Assembly (NCBI RefSeq): GCF_036181745.1
Contig: NZ_CP108080.1
Span: 3,348,001-3,412,000, forward strand
DNA from: Streptomyces sp. NBC_00259
Lineage (GTDB): Bacteria; Actinomycetota; Actinomycetes; Streptomycetales; Streptomycetaceae
Length of the DNA: 64,000 nucleotides
Direction of reading: 5' to 3'
In this document: positions 18,627 through 27,881 of the stretch, one piece after another
Numbering within the stretch: the first letter of the stretch is position 1
Layout: each line of letters begins with the position of its first letter
Notes under the pieces: generated by a model
The model's input: the letters and a program-made list of their open reading frames with translations, nothing else
Databases searched by the model: none
What the model was told of the DNA's origin: nothing
Translations under genes and position numbers: made by a program

Positions 18627-19457
18627 TCAGACGTACTCGGCGTACGCGTCCAGCACCCTCAGGACCTGCGCCTCCTCCGCCGGCGGCAGTTGCAGCACGA
18701 CCTCCCCGAAGCCCAGTTCCGCGTAGTGGGCGAGCTTGCCCGGTGAGGGGAGGACCGCGTAGGGGACGATCTGGAGGGCGGCCGGGTCGCGGCCCGCCTT
18801 TTCCCAGGCGTCGCGCAGGACCGGGACCGATTCCGTGAGGCCGCGGCCGCCGATCGGCATCCAGCCGTCCGCGTAGTCGGCGATGTGGGAGAAGAGCTTC
18901 GGGCCCGCCGCGCCACCGACGAGCACACGCGGGGCACCGCCGCTGCACGGCTTCGGGTAGGCGTACGAGGCGCGGACCGACCCGAAGTCGCCCTTGTACG
19001 CCGTCGGTTCGGCCGCCCACAGCGCCCGCATCAGGCGCATCCGGTCCAGGCTCAGCTCGCGCCGGGTGGCCCACTCCACGCCGTGGTCCGCGGCCTCCTC
19101 CCTGTTCCAGCCGAAGCCCACGCCGAGCGTGAAGCGGCCGCCGCTGACGTGGTCGAGCGTCGCGATCTGCTTGGCGAGGGCGATCGGGTCGTGCTGGGCG
19201 AGGAGCGTGATGCCGGTGCCGAGGCCGAGGGTCGTCGTGACCGCCGCGGCCTGCGCCAGGGCGACGAAGGGGTCGAGGGTGCGGCCGTACTCGGGCGGGA
19301 GGTCGCCGCCCGCGGGGTACGGGGTGGTGCGCTCGACCGGGATGTGGGTGTGCTCGGGCAGGTACAGACCGGCGAAGCCCCGCTCCTCCAGCTCACGCGC
19401 CAGCCGTACGGGCGTGATCGTCTCGTCCGTGAGGAAGATCGTGGTCGAGATCCGCAT
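18627..19457 (-). CDS. LLM class F420-dependent oxidoreductase
   Basis: A 276-residue luciferase-like monooxygenase (TIM barrel) of the type annotated as F420-dependent. Family features seen are Y-L-P-E-H-T-H-I-P near residue 33, the L-G-L-G-T-G-I-T-L-L core, L-D-H-V-S-G-G-R-F-T-L-G-V-G-F-G-W-N-R-E-E (about 105-125) and V-L-V-G-G-A-A. Such enzymes transfer hydride from F420H2 or FMNH2 to, or from, small ketones, alcohols or xenobiotics. Substrate unknown. Monocistronic on the minus strand, with no palindromic operator before it, so it is probably separate from the LLM genes at 30-33 kb. Confidence 0.88.
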   Translation of the reverse strand: MRISTTIFLTDETITPVRLARELEERGFAGLYLPEHTHIPVERTTPYPAGGDLPPEYGRTLDPFVALAQAAAVTTTLGLGTGITLLAQHDPIALAKQIATLDHVSGGRFTLGVGFGWNREEAADHGVEWATRRELSLDRMRLMRALWAAEPTAYKGDFGSVRASYAYPKPCSGGAPRVLVGGAAGPKLFSHIADYADGWMPIGGRGLTESVPVLRDAWEKAGRDPAALQIVPYAVLPSPGKLAHYAELGFGEVVLQLPPAEEAQVLRVLDAYAEYV

Positions 19458-19699
19458 TCCGGCGCCTCCGCCTTCGTCGACTCTGCTGCGTGGTGCGCGG
19501 GATCAAGCTACGCGCTGCGGCGGGAGATTCCGAGGGTCCCGGCGCGGCCGGGTGCCCCCGAGGGTCCCGGAACGCCATGTGGCGGCAACCGGCCAACCCC
19601 CTCCCCTTGCCGCGGGGTTCACGGCCGGGTACGAGGTTGTTCGGCACCACTGCGGCACCACTCCTGTCCCTCTCACCACCACCCCGGGGAGCCGACGGC

Positions 19700-21214
19700 A
19701 TGTGCAACGACGACTCGTTCATCAGCAGACGCGGACTGTTCGTGACGGGAACCGCCGCGGCGCTTACGTTGAGCAGCGTGAGCTTCGCCGAAGCGGCCGA
19801 CGCGGGAACGACGGCCACCACCAAGGTCGTACGCGGCACCCTGCCGCCCGGCTCGCCCGACTTCGTGTACCTCCCCGTCGAGATCCCGCGCGGCGTCGCG
19901 GAGATCCGGGTGTCGTACACGTACGAGAAGCCGCAGGTCCCGGCCGGCACCCAGGGCAACGCGCTCGACATCGGCATCTTCGACGAGCGCGGTACGGCAC
20001 TCGGCGGCGAGGGCTTCCGCGGCTGGTCGGGCGGCGCTCGGAGCGAGTTCTTCATCCGGGGGGACGAGGCGACGCCCGGGTACATCGCGGGACCGGTCCG
20101 TGCGGGCACCTGGCACATCGCGCTGGGCCCGTACACGGTGGCACCGGAGGGCCTCCCGTACGCGGTCACGATCACCCTCACGTACGGCCCCCGGGCCGCG
20201 ACGCCGAAGCCGGTGTACCCGCCGGAGCGGGCCAAGGGGCGCGGCCGGGCCTGGTACCGCGGCGACTGCCATCTGCACTCCTGGTACTCGGACGGCCGCC
20301 GCACGCCCGCCGAGATCGCGGCCCTCGCCCGCGCCGCCGGGCTGGACTTCATCAACAGCAGCGAGCACAACACGCATGCGGCGCACGGTGCGTGGGCGGA
20401 CGTGGCCGGGGACGACCTGCTGATCCTCCTCGGGGAAGAGGTCACCACCCGCAACGGGCACGTCGTCGCGCTCGGCACCGACCCGGGGACGTTCGTCGAC
20501 TGGCGCTACCGGGCGCGGGACAACCGTTTCGGCCACTACGCCCGCGAGATCCGCCGTGCCGGCGGCCTGGTCGTACCCGCCCACCCGCACGCCACCTGCA
20601 TCGGCTGCAACTGGAAGTTCGGCTTCGGCGAGGCGGACGCGGTGGAGGTGTGGAACGGGCCGTACACCCCCGACGACGAGGTGTCCCTCGCCGACTGGGA
20701 CAGCATGCTCGTCGCCTCCGTGCGCTCGGGCCGCCGCTGGACCCCGGCGATGGGCAGCAGCGACGCCCACCGCGATCCGGATCCCGTCGGCACCCCGCAG
20801 ACCGTGGTCCTCGCCGACGACCTGACCCGTGAGGCCGTCCTGGACGGCATCCGCGCGGGCCGCTCGTACGTCGCCGAGTCGTCGGCCGTCTCCCTCTCCT
20901 TCGCCGCGTACGGCGGCCGCGGGCGTCACGCGGGCATCGGCGAACGGCTCCGTGTCGACGCCGACGACCCGGTGACGGTCCGTCTGGAGGTCACGGGCGC
21001 GCCGGGTCGCACCGCCCGCATCGTCACCGACCAGGGCGTGCTCCACACGGCGACGCTTCCGGCGGAGGGCACGGGCACGGTGGAGTGGCGTACGACGGCG
21101 GCGTACGCGGCGTACGTACGGGCGGAGGTCCGGCACCCGGCGGTCGTGCCGATCCCGGGGCTTCCCGGGCCGCTGGCGGCGTTCACGAACCCGGTGTTCC
21201 TGGGGAACGACTGA
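19700..21214 (+). CDS. Secreted PHP-domain metallohydrolase (CehA/McbA type)
   Basis: A 504-residue protein with a Tat-type signal: S-R-R-G-L-F-V followed by a hydrophobic A/L stretch, cleaved near residue 35. A beta-rich N-terminal domain (about 40-180) precedes the PHP domain. The PHP metal ligands are visible as D-C-H-L-H-S, S-S-E-H-N-T-H, G-E-E-V-T, A-H-P-H-A-T and S-S-D-A-H. PHP hydrolases bind two or three metals and cleave phosphoesters or carbamate-like bonds, and Tat export fits folding with metal before secretion. The ATG at 19700 follows GGGGAG and begins exactly at the signal. It converges on the kinase gene with a 34-bp gap. Substrate unknown. Confidence 0.87.
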   Translation: MCNDDSFISRRGLFVTGTAAALTLSSVSFAEAADAGTTATTKVVRGTLPPGSPDFVYLPVEIPRGVAEIRVSYTYEKPQVPAGTQGNALDIGIFDERGTALGGEGFRGWSGGARSEFFIRGDEATPGYIAGPVRAGTWHIALGPYTVAPEGLPYAVTITLTYGPRAATPKPVYPPERAKGRGRAWYRGDCHLHSWYSDGRRTPAEIAALARAAGLDFINSSEHNTHAAHGAWADVAGDDLLILLGEEVTTRNGHVVALGTDPGTFVDWRYRARDNRFGHYAREIRRAGGLVVPAHPHATCIGCNWKFGFGEADAVEVWNGPYTPDDEVSLADWDSMLVASVRSGRRWTPAMGSSDAHRDPDPVGTPQTVVLADDLTREAVLDGIRAGRSYVAESSAVSLSFAAYGGRGRHAGIGERLRVDADDPVTVRLEVTGAPGRTARIVTDQGVLHTATLPAEGTGTVEWRTTAAYAAYVRAEVRHPAVVPIPGLPGPLAAFTNPVFLGND

Positions 21215-21248
21215 CAAGGTCGACGGGCGGTGGTCGGGCGGTGGTCGG

Positions 21249-22967
21249 TCAGAGACCTGACCTGCGCGCGCGTATCCACCGTCCGATCGCGGCCGGTACG
21301 ACGTAGAGCAGGGCCAGCGAGCCCAGGGCGAGGAAGAGTTCCAGGGCCTTGAGGAAGCCGCCGACGACGATCTGGAGGCCGGATATGTCGCTCCTGCGGC
21401 CGACGGCCTCCAGCAGGTCCTTGTCGTACTCGGCGACCGCGGACCAGCCCTGGAGGGTGAGAAGGCCGAGCGTGAGCCAGTAGGTCTGGTTGAGCCGGAA
21501 CCAGCGGACGCGGTCCGTGCGGTTGCGGTCGGCGGCCAGCCAGAAGCACAGGCTCATCAGGGCCGCGGCCGCGAGCAGGCGCAGACCGCCCATGGCGCTC
21601 GGCAGCGCGAAGGCGAGGAGGAACGAGCAGACCCCGAGGGGTGCGAGCCAGATGAGCCCGATGCGGGGCCGGCCGAGGAATCCGCGGTACAGCCAGTCGC
21701 CCATGGCGGGTTTGCGCGCCGAGGGCGGCCCCGCCGCGACGGCCGCCCGAGGCGGCCATGCCTGCGCCTTGACCGGAGGGGGGCCCGGGGCGCTGGGGGC
21801 TCCGAGGGCGCTCGGATACGGGTTCTCGTACACCCGGGTCCTGGGCAGCGGAGGCGGAGCCGACAGCCGGGTCGCCGCCTCGTGAAAGCCCGCAGCGGCA
21901 CCGGACGCAGGAGCCCAGACCGCGCCCGAGCCCGAGGCCGGGCCGGGGACCGGTCCCGGAAGCGGACCCGGCGCACGCCCCGGGCCCTGATCCTGATGCT
22001 GACGCTGACCCGGGCCTGTGTCCGGGGCTGCGTCCGGAGAGCGCACAGAGCCCGAGTGCCCGGCCGATGCCTCCGCCGGGAGCCGGGGCGGGGTCCCGGG
22101 TCGGTCGGGGGTCGCCTGGGCGTCCAGGTTCAGGAGTTCCTCGGACGTGCGGGCGATCAGCGACGCCACCGGCGCCGGGAGCCAGGTGTCGGTCGTGTTG
22201 TCGAGCGCCCTCGCCCGCGCGAGGAGGTCCCCGGCGGCCGGCCGGCGGCCGGGGTCCGGGTCGAGACAGTGCCGGACGAGTTCGTCCAGCGCCGGGTCGA
22301 CGCCCGGCAGCGGGCCTGCGAGCGTGCCGCGCAGCGGGACCCGGCCGGTCGCCGCGAAGGCCACGGTCAGCCCGTAGCTGTAGATGTCGCTCGCGGCCGT
22401 GACCTGCTCGCCGTACGCCTGCTCGGGCGACATGTAGGCCGGGGTGCCCAGACGCTCACCGTTCACCGTCAGGACGGTGTCGAGGGCCGCGCGCACGATG
22501 CCGAAGTCGATGAGCCGGGGCCCGGCCGTGGAGAGCAGGACGTTCGACGGCTTGAGGTCGCGGTGGACGAGTTCATGGCCGTGTACGTGCTGCAGCGTCG
22601 CGGCGAGATCGGCGGCGAACCGCCACAGCGCGTCGGCGGGCAGCGGCCCGAAGGTGTCGACGGCCTCCTGGAGCGAGGGGCCCGGCACGTACTCCGAGGC
22701 GTACCACGGGTGCCGCTCGTCGACCCCGGCGTCCACGAGCGGCACGGTGCCCGCCCCGGCGACGCGCCGGACGACCTCCACCTCGCGGCGGAAGCGTTCG
22801 CGGAAGCCGGGGAGGGCCGCCATGTCGGCGTGGACGAACTTGAGCGCCACGGACCGGCCGCCGGCGTTGCGCGCGACGTAGACGCGGCCCATGCCGCCTT
22901 CGCCGAGCCGCCCCAGGATGCGGTACTCCCCCACCGTGCGGGGATCCCGCGCGTCCAGTGCCTCCAT
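21249..22967 (-). CDS. Membrane-associated Ser/Thr protein kinase
   Basis: A 572-residue Hanks-type kinase. The catalytic domain (about 15-265) has G-E-G-G-M-G, the A-L-K-F lysine, [11 protein letters not shown] and [11 protein letters not shown] Pro/Gly-rich linker (about 290-430) leads to three or four hydrophobic segments at the C-terminus (I-W-L-A-P-L-G-V-C-S-F-L-L and on), with no large extracellular sensor. It therefore probably senses through the membrane or a partner. It is separate from AfsK at 47-50 kb and lacks its beta-propeller. The family phosphorylates regulators; its target here is unknown. Confidence 0.9.
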   Translation of the reverse strand: MEALDARDPRTVGEYRILGRLGEGGMGRVYVARNAGGRSVALKFVHADMAALPGFRERFRREVEVVRRVAGAGTVPLVDAGVDERHPWYASEYVPGPSLQEAVDTFGPLPADALWRFAADLAATLQHVHGHELVHRDLKPSNVLLSTAGPRLIDFGIVRAALDTVLTVNGERLGTPAYMSPEQAYGEQVTAASDIYSYGLTVAFAATGRVPLRGTLAGPLPGVDPALDELVRHCLDPDPGRRPAAGDLLARARALDNTTDTWLPAPVASLIARTSEELLNLDAQATPDRPGTPPRLPAEASAGHSGSVRSPDAAPDTGPGQRQHQDQGPGRAPGPLPGPVPGPASGSGAVWAPASGAAAGFHEAATRLSAPPPLPRTRVYENPYPSALGAPSAPGPPPVKAQAWPPRAAVAAGPPSARKPAMGDWLYRGFLGRPRIGLIWLAPLGVCSFLLAFALPSAMGGLRLLAAAALMSLCFWLAADRNRTDRVRWFRLNQTYWLTLGLLTLQGWSAVAEYDKDLLEAVGRRSDISGLQIVVGGFLKALELFLALGSLALLYVVPAAIGRWIRARRSGL

Positions 22968-23040
22968 CGGCTGTCCCTCGCGTGCCTGCCTGTCGTCGGA
23001 CGGGGCATTGTCACACGCGCGGGTGAAGGGACACCCTCGC

Positions 23041-23105
23041 GACCGGACGGGACGGGACCGGACGGGACCGAACCGGACCGGGTCGGGTCGGGTCGGGTCG
23101 GGTCA
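23041..23105. repeat. GGTCG pentanucleotide tract and GGACGGGACC repeats
   Basis: A stretch of GGACGGGACCGG-type repeats from 23041 passes into four perfect GGTCG units (23081-23100) and a GGTCA that supplies the stop codon of the adjacent SDR. Copy number could change the region just past that stop. Confidence 0.75.
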
Positions 23106-23954
23106 GGCCACCCAGCCGCTCGTGACGCCCAGCACCGCGGAACCGTCGAGGTCGGCGAGCTTGGTGCCGGTGAAGCCCCGCGCCCAGTCGGAGGTCTGGA
23201 GACGGAACGCGGGGCGGTCCGCGGTCAGGGCCTCCAGTACGGTCTCGGCGACCTGCGCCGGGGTCTGGGCGGCGTTCAGGAACTGGGCGACGGTGCGGTT
23301 CACGTAGGCGTCGAGCGCGGGGGCGTACGGACCGGCGTCGGCGATCTCGGCCTCCAGGTCGAGCCCGATGTTGTTGACGAACTCGGTGGCCACGGCGCCC
23401 GGCTCGACGACGGACACGGCCACACCGACGGAGGCCGCCACCGGGGCGAGGCTCTCCATGTAGCCCTCGACGGCGAACTTCGCCGCGCAGTAGGCCTCGT
23501 TGAAGGGCTGTCCGACGACACCGCCGACGCTGGTGACGGTGATCAGCCGGCCGCCGGCGGAACGCAGATGCGGGAAGGCCGCCTTGGAGAGGTTGAGGAC
23601 GCCGAAGAAGTTGACCTCCATGACGTCGCGGACGTCGGCGACGGAATCGTTCTCCAGGGTGCCGAGGTGTCCGGCGCCGGCGTTGTTGATCACGGCGTCG
23701 AGCCGGCCGTAGTCGGCGATCACGCCGTCGACCGCGGCGGTCACCGAAGCCTCGTCGACGACGTCGAGCTGTCGGATGTCGAGCTCGACCCCGGCCTCGG
23801 CCGCGGCCTTGCGCAGGGCGTCGGCGCGGCCGGTGTCGCGGAGGGTCGCGACCGTACGCCACCCGGCCTGCGCGGAGGCCACGGCGGCGGCCAGGCCGAT
23901 GCCGGAGGAGGTGCCGGTGATCAGGACGACCTTGGAGGAGCTGGCAGAAGACAT
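23103..23954 (-). CDS. SDR family oxidoreductase divergent from MarR
   Basis: A 283-residue classical SDR: T-G-T-S-S-G-I-G cofactor motif near residue 14, N-N-A-G after the fourth strand, catalytic Y-C-A-A-K. NAD(P)-dependent by family, cytosolic. It is divergent from the MarR regulator at 24058 and separated from it by two GTGTACAC-type palindromes, so it is very probably the regulator's target. The usual logic would be a ligand, such as a phenolic or electrophilic compound, releasing MarR and inducing the reductase. Confidence 0.9.
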   Translation of the reverse strand: MSSASSSKVVLITGTSSGIGLAAAVASAQAGWRTVATLRDTGRADALRKAAAEAGVELDIRQLDVVDEASVTAAVDGVIADYGRLDAVINNAGAGHLGTLENDSVADVRDVMEVNFFGVLNLSKAAFPHLRSAGGRLITVTSVGGVVGQPFNEAYCAAKFAVEGYMESLAPVAASVGVAVSVVEPGAVATEFVNNIGLDLEAEIADAGPYAPALDAYVNRTVAQFLNAAQTPAQVAETVLEALTADRPAFRLQTSDWARGFTGTKLADLDGSAVLGVTSGWVA

Positions 23955-23997
23955 GGGGATCCCTTTCCGCAGGAGCGAGCACCGCTCCGTATTTCAG

Positions 23998-24039
23998 TGC
24001 GTGTACACACACCTTAAGCATTGTGTGTGCACACACGCA
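23998..24039. promoter_or_regulatory. Paired palindromes, likely MarR operators
   Basis: GTGTACAC at 24001-24008 and the 14-bp perfect palindrome GTGTGTG-CACACAC at 24023-24036 lie between the divergent SDR and MarR starts, with TTAAG between them. The flanking TGCG/CGCA makes the two sites mirror each other. The layout fits autoregulation and control of the SDR. Confidence 0.75.
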
Positions 24040-24057
24040 ACCCGGTATGATCGGAGC

Positions 24058-24519
24058 ATGGCGACCAGGAAGCTCACCCCGGCGGAGATGTCCGAGGCCG
24101 ACCACGCCTTCTACGGCCTGGTCTGGGCCGGAACCGTGCTCACCGAACGCGTGGACCGTGCCCTCACCAAGGCGCACGACCTGCCCGTCTCCTGGTTCGA
24201 GGTGATGCTGTGGCTCGCCAACAGCGAGGAACCGGTCGCCGCCTCCGTGCTCGGGAACAGCACCATGCTGAGCCGCAGCCAGGTCTCCCGCGTCCTCGAC
24301 GCCCTTCAGGCACGTGGCCTGGTGTCCCGTACGCCCTCCGCGAGGGACGCCCGCTCCATCGAGGTCGCGCTCACCCCGGAGGGCCGCCGGCTCTTCGAGG
24401 AGGCCGACGCGACCCGGCGCGCCTGTCTGGCGCCGGTCTTCACCGATGTCCTCGACCGGCAGGACCTCGAAGCCCTCGGTGCGGTGTGGCGCAAGCTCAA
24501 GGCCCACAAGGACGCCTGA
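24058..24519 (+). CDS. MarR family transcriptional regulator
   Basis: A 153-residue winged-helix regulator. The recognition region is S-V-L-G-N-S-T-M-L-S-R-S-Q-V-S-R-V-L-D-A-L, followed by the wing R-T-P-S-A-R-D-A-R-S-I-E-V-A-L-T-P-E-G. The start at 24058 gives a normal MarR length; upstream frame extension runs through the operators. It probably represses itself and the divergent SDR through the palindromes at 23998-24039. The inducer is unknown. Confidence 0.92.
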   Translation: MATRKLTPAEMSEADHAFYGLVWAGTVLTERVDRALTKAHDLPVSWFEVMLWLANSEEPVAASVLGNSTMLSRSQVSRVLDALQARGLVSRTPSARDARSIEVALTPEGRRLFEEADATRRACLAPVFTDVLDRQDLEALGAVWRKLKAHKDA

Positions 24520-24560
24520 CCGCCCGGACGCCCGGCGCCGGTGCCGGTGCCGCGCATACG

Positions 24561-24601
24561 GAAAGGGCCCGGCCCACGAGGGATGTGGGCCGGGCCCTTT
24601 C
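24561..24601. terminator. Bidirectional terminator
   Basis: A 17-bp perfect stem (24561-24577 with 24585-24601), 7-nt loop, with GAAA/TTTC ends giving short U tracts on both strands. It lies between the convergent MarR and permease genes. Confidence 0.93.
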
Positions 24602-24616
24602 GGGCGGGACGACGCG

Positions 24617-26176
24617 TCAGTCCGCGATCACCAGCGAGGGGGTGTCCTTCGTCAGGACCTCGCCCCGGAAGAACGCCGGGCTGCGGCGCTGCATGACCAG
24701 CATGATCACCGCACCCAGGACCAGCAGGCCGACGCCGATCACGAAGACCGAGCCGACACCGAAGACCGCGGAGCCGGAGCCGTACGCCGGGTCCCACATG
24801 TCGTAGAGCGTCTTGCCGAAGACCGCCGCGAGCAGGACGCCGCCGAGGACCGGGAAGAGACCCTTGAAGACGAAGTCGCGGCCGGAGCGGAAGAGTTCGC
24901 GGCGGAAGTACCAGGCGCAGGCGAAGGCGGTCAGCGCGTAGTAGAAGCAGATCATGAGGCCGAGCGCGTAGATGGTGTCGACCAGGACGTGCTCACTGAC
25001 CAAGGTCATGATCGTGTAGAACGCGCCGGTGGCGATGCCCGCGACGACCGTGGCCTTGCCGGGGACCTTGTGGCGCGGGTGGACCTTCGCGAAGGACGCG
25101 GGCAGGGCCTCGTACGCGGACATCGCGAGCACCGTGCGGGCCACCGGGATGAACGTGGTCTGCAGGCTCGCGGCGGCCGAGGCGAGGACGGCGACGAAGA
25201 GCGCGATGCCGAGGACCGGGCCCATCACCGGGCCGGCCAGCGCGGCGAAGACGTTGTCGGAGGTCTCCGGGTTGGCGAGGCCGAGGCCCTTGTCGCCGGA
25301 GCCCACGGCCATCTGCGCGGCGACACCGGTGGCGAGGTAGGAGCCGACCAGGACGACCATCGCGACGAGCGCGGCACGGCCGGGGGTCCGGTCGGAGCCG
25401 GTGGTCTCCTCGTTGGTGGAGAGGCAGGCGTCCCAGCCCCAGTACATGAAGATCGACAGCGACAGGCCCGCGGTGAAGGCCGCGAAGGACTGGACCGCGA
25501 AGGGGTTCATCCAGGACCAGGAGAAGTCGAGACCGGTGTCGAAGGCACCGCTGCCCGCCTTCTGGAGGGCCATCGCCACGAACACCGCGAGGACGACGAG
25601 CTGGAGGCCGACGAGCGCGTACTGGAGGCGCTTCGTGGCGGTCATGCCGCGGTAGCTGATCGCGGTGGCGACGGCGATCAGGGTGAGGCAGGTGAGGATG
25701 TGGACGGCCTTGTTGCCGTCGAGTGCGGCGATCGACTCGCTGCCCGTGATCTCACCGGCGAGCAGCCAGAAGTAGGACGTCGCGACGCCGGCGAGGTTGG
25801 AGAGCACGATGATCGTGGCGATCACCAGGCCCCAGCCGCACATCCAGCCCACCCGCGGACCGAAGGCCTTCACGGTCCAGGTGAAGGAGGTGCCGGAGTC
25901 CGGCATCGCCCGGTTCAGCTCGCGGTAGGCAAAGGCGACGAGAAGCATCGGCAGGAAGCCGGCGAGGAACACGGCGGGCATCTGCAGGCCGACCTCGCCG
26001 GCCGTGGAGCCGAGCGTGGAGGTCAGGCAGTACACGGGGGCGACCGTCGAGATGCCGATGACGGCACTGCCGAGGAGGCCGACGGAATTCTTCTCCAGCC
26101 CCTTGGCGCGGACGCCCCCATCAGTGCGTCCCCGTACCGTGTCTCCGACCTGGGGCCGCGTCTCCAGCTGAGTCAT
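24617..26176 (-). CDS. APC family amino-acid permease
   Basis: A 519-residue membrane protein with about 12-14 hydrophobic segments, starting with a cytoplasmic L-E-K-N-S-V-G-L-L-G-S-A-V-I-G-I-S region typical of the APC superfamily (broken first helix, G-I-S). It imports or exchanges an amino acid or amine across the cytoplasmic membrane; specificity cannot be read. The start at 26176 is preferred because the 38 upstream in-frame residues overlap a palindromic operator. Solitary gene. Confidence 0.9.
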   Translation of the reverse strand: MTQLETRPQVGDTVRGRTDGGVRAKGLEKNSVGLLGSAVIGISTVAPVYCLTSTLGSTAGEVGLQMPAVFLAGFLPMLLVAFAYRELNRAMPDSGTSFTWTVKAFGPRVGWMCGWGLVIATIIVLSNLAGVATSYFWLLAGEITGSESIAALDGNKAVHILTCLTLIAVATAISYRGMTATKRLQYALVGLQLVVLAVFVAMALQKAGSGAFDTGLDFSWSWMNPFAVQSFAAFTAGLSLSIFMYWGWDACLSTNEETTGSDRTPGRAALVAMVVLVGSYLATGVAAQMAVGSGDKGLGLANPETSDNVFAALAGPVMGPVLGIALFVAVLASAAASLQTTFIPVARTVLAMSAYEALPASFAKVHPRHKVPGKATVVAGIATGAFYTIMTLVSEHVLVDTIYALGLMICFYYALTAFACAWYFRRELFRSGRDFVFKGLFPVLGGVLLAAVFGKTLYDMWDPAYGSGSAVFGVGSVFVIGVGLLVLGAVIMLVMQRRSPAFFRGEVLTKDTPSLVIAD

Positions 26177-26202
26177 GAACAGGACGTTAAACGCTGCGGT
26201 TC

Positions 26203-26233
26203 CCGTATCCGGAAGCCCAACCTCCGGATACGG
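26203..26233. promoter_or_regulatory. 11-bp inverted repeat upstream of the permease
   Basis: CCGTATCCGGA (26203-26213) and TCCGGATACGG (26223-26233) form perfect arms around a 9-nt centre, 26 bp from the permease start. A second, weaker pair GACCAT/ATGGTC lies at about 26250-26276. This is a likely operator for an unidentified regulator of the permease. Confidence 0.7.
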
Positions 26234-26397
26234 CGCCTTCGATGCCATGACCATAACCGGAAGTCGACCGATGGTCGAAAGGTGAGGCAAGGAGGATGCG
26301 AATCATTCACAGGCGCCGGACGGGTGGCGCCGGATTACGGAAACCGCAGCCATGACCGCTTTGTCCTATTTCGAAAATTTCCCGTGCGGTTCACATC

Positions 26398-27861
26398 TCA
26401 TCCACCGGGCCAGACGATCGCCTGCAGCTCGCTGTACGCGTGCAGCGCGTACGAGCCCACGTCCCGCCCCACCCCGCTCTTCTTGAAACCGCCGAACGGC
26501 GCCTCCATGTTCCGGCCGATCGTGTTGATCCCGACCCCGCCGGCCCGCAGCCGCCGCGCCACCCGGAAGGCCCGCGCCACGTCGCCCGACCAGACGTAGT
26601 CGATCAGTCCGTAGTCGCTGTCGTTGGCGAGGGCGATGCCCTCCTCCTCGTCGTCGAACGGCACCACGACCACCACCGGGCCGAAGATCTCCTCCCGCAC
26701 CACACGCATTTCGTTGGTGCAGTCCGCGAAGAGCGTCGGCGCGACATAGAAACCGCGCGCGGCATCGGGACGCTCGCCGCCCACGACCAGTCGCGCTCCC
26801 TCCTTCTTGCCCAGCTCGACGTACGACTCGATCCGCTCCCGGTGGGCCGCGGAGATCACCGGGCCGACCACCGTGCCCGGCTCCGCCGGATCGCCGACCT
26901 TCATGAAGCCGACGAAGCCCGTCAGCTTCTCCACCAGCCGCTCGTAGATGCCCCGCTGGGCCAGCACCCGGGTCGGCGCGGTGCAGATCTGGCCGCTGTA
27001 GAAGGCGAACGTCGTGCCGATGCCCATGACCGCGGAGTCGAGGTCGGCGTCGTCGAAGACGACCGCCGCGCCCTTGCCGCCCAGCTCCATCAGCTGCCGC
27101 TTCATGCCGCGCCCGCACACCTCGCCGATGCGCTGCCCGACGGCCGTGGAGCCGGTGAAGCTGACCATGTCGACGTCCGGTGAGTCGACCGCCGCCTCCC
27201 CCACCTCCCGACGGGAGCCGCTCACCACGTTGACCACCCCGGGCGGCGCGCCCGCCTCCGCGAGCGCCTCCGCCATCCGGTAGACCGACAGCGGGTCCTG
27301 CGGCGCCGGCTTCACGACGACCGTGTTGCCGATCGCGAGCGCCGGCGCGACCTTGCCCGCCGGATTCGCCCAGGGGTTGTTGTACGAGGTGATGCACGTG
27401 ACCACACCGACCGGGCGGCGGGCGGCGAGCGCGCCGAAGATCCCCGCCCGGCCCATCGGGCCCGCCTCGTTGATCTGCGGCGGCAGGCCCTGCTCGACCG
27501 GCTCCAGCGCGCCCTTGGCGTACCGGCGGAAACGGGACACCCCGACCGCGACCTGCATCCCGCGGGCCGTGCCGGTCGTCGCGCCCGTCTCGGCGCGTGC
27601 GAGGTCGGCGTACGCGTCGAACTCCCGCTGGATGACGTCCGCGGCGCGGTCCAGGACGGCCGCCCGCTCCTCGGGAGCCGTACGGGACCATGCCTCGAAG
27701 GCGTCCCGGGCGGCGGCCGCCGCCTCGTACACCTGGTCGCGGCTCGCCTCGGGAGCGAGACCGACGACCTCCTCGGTGGCCGGATCGACGACCTCGTAGT
27801 GGCCGCGGTCCGGCTCGACCCACTCCCCTCCCACGTACAGCCGCTGCGCCGGCCTCTTCAT
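26398..27861 (-). CDS. NAD(P)-dependent aldehyde dehydrogenase
   Basis: A 487-residue aldehyde dehydrogenase. Oxyanion/cofactor motifs are Y-N-N-P-W-A-N-P, F-T-G-S-T-A-V-G, the general-base M-E-L-G-G-K-G and the nucleophile Cys293 in S-G-Q-I-C-T-A-P. All key residues are present, so it should oxidise an aldehyde to an acid or to an acyl-CoA. GAGGTGACC precedes the ATG at 27861. A GTG at 27885 overlaps the stop of the upstream aminoacylase (GTGA), preceded by the same GAGGTGACC-type sequence, so either start is possible. Co-transcribed with the aminoacylase. Confidence 0.92.
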   Translation of the reverse strand: MKRPAQRLYVGGEWVEPDRGHYEVVDPATEEVVGLAPEASRDQVYEAAAAARDAFEAWSRTAPEERAAVLDRAADVIQREFDAYADLARAETGATTGTARGMQVAVGVSRFRRYAKGALEPVEQGLPPQINEAGPMGRAGIFGALAARRPVGVVTCITSYNNPWANPAGKVAPALAIGNTVVVKPAPQDPLSVYRMAEALAEAGAPPGVVNVVSGSRREVGEAAVDSPDVDMVSFTGSTAVGQRIGEVCGRGMKRQLMELGGKGAAVVFDDADLDSAVMGIGTTFAFYSGQICTAPTRVLAQRGIYERLVEKLTGFVGFMKVGDPAEPGTVVGPVISAAHRERIESYVELGKKEGARLVVGGERPDAARGFYVAPTLFADCTNEMRVVREEIFGPVVVVVPFDDEEEGIALANDSDYGLIDYVWSGDVARAFRVARRLRAGGVGINTIGRNMEAPFGGFKKSGVGRDVGSYALHAYSELQAIVWPGG

Positions 27862-27881
27862 GGTCACCTCGTGCTTCGCGG

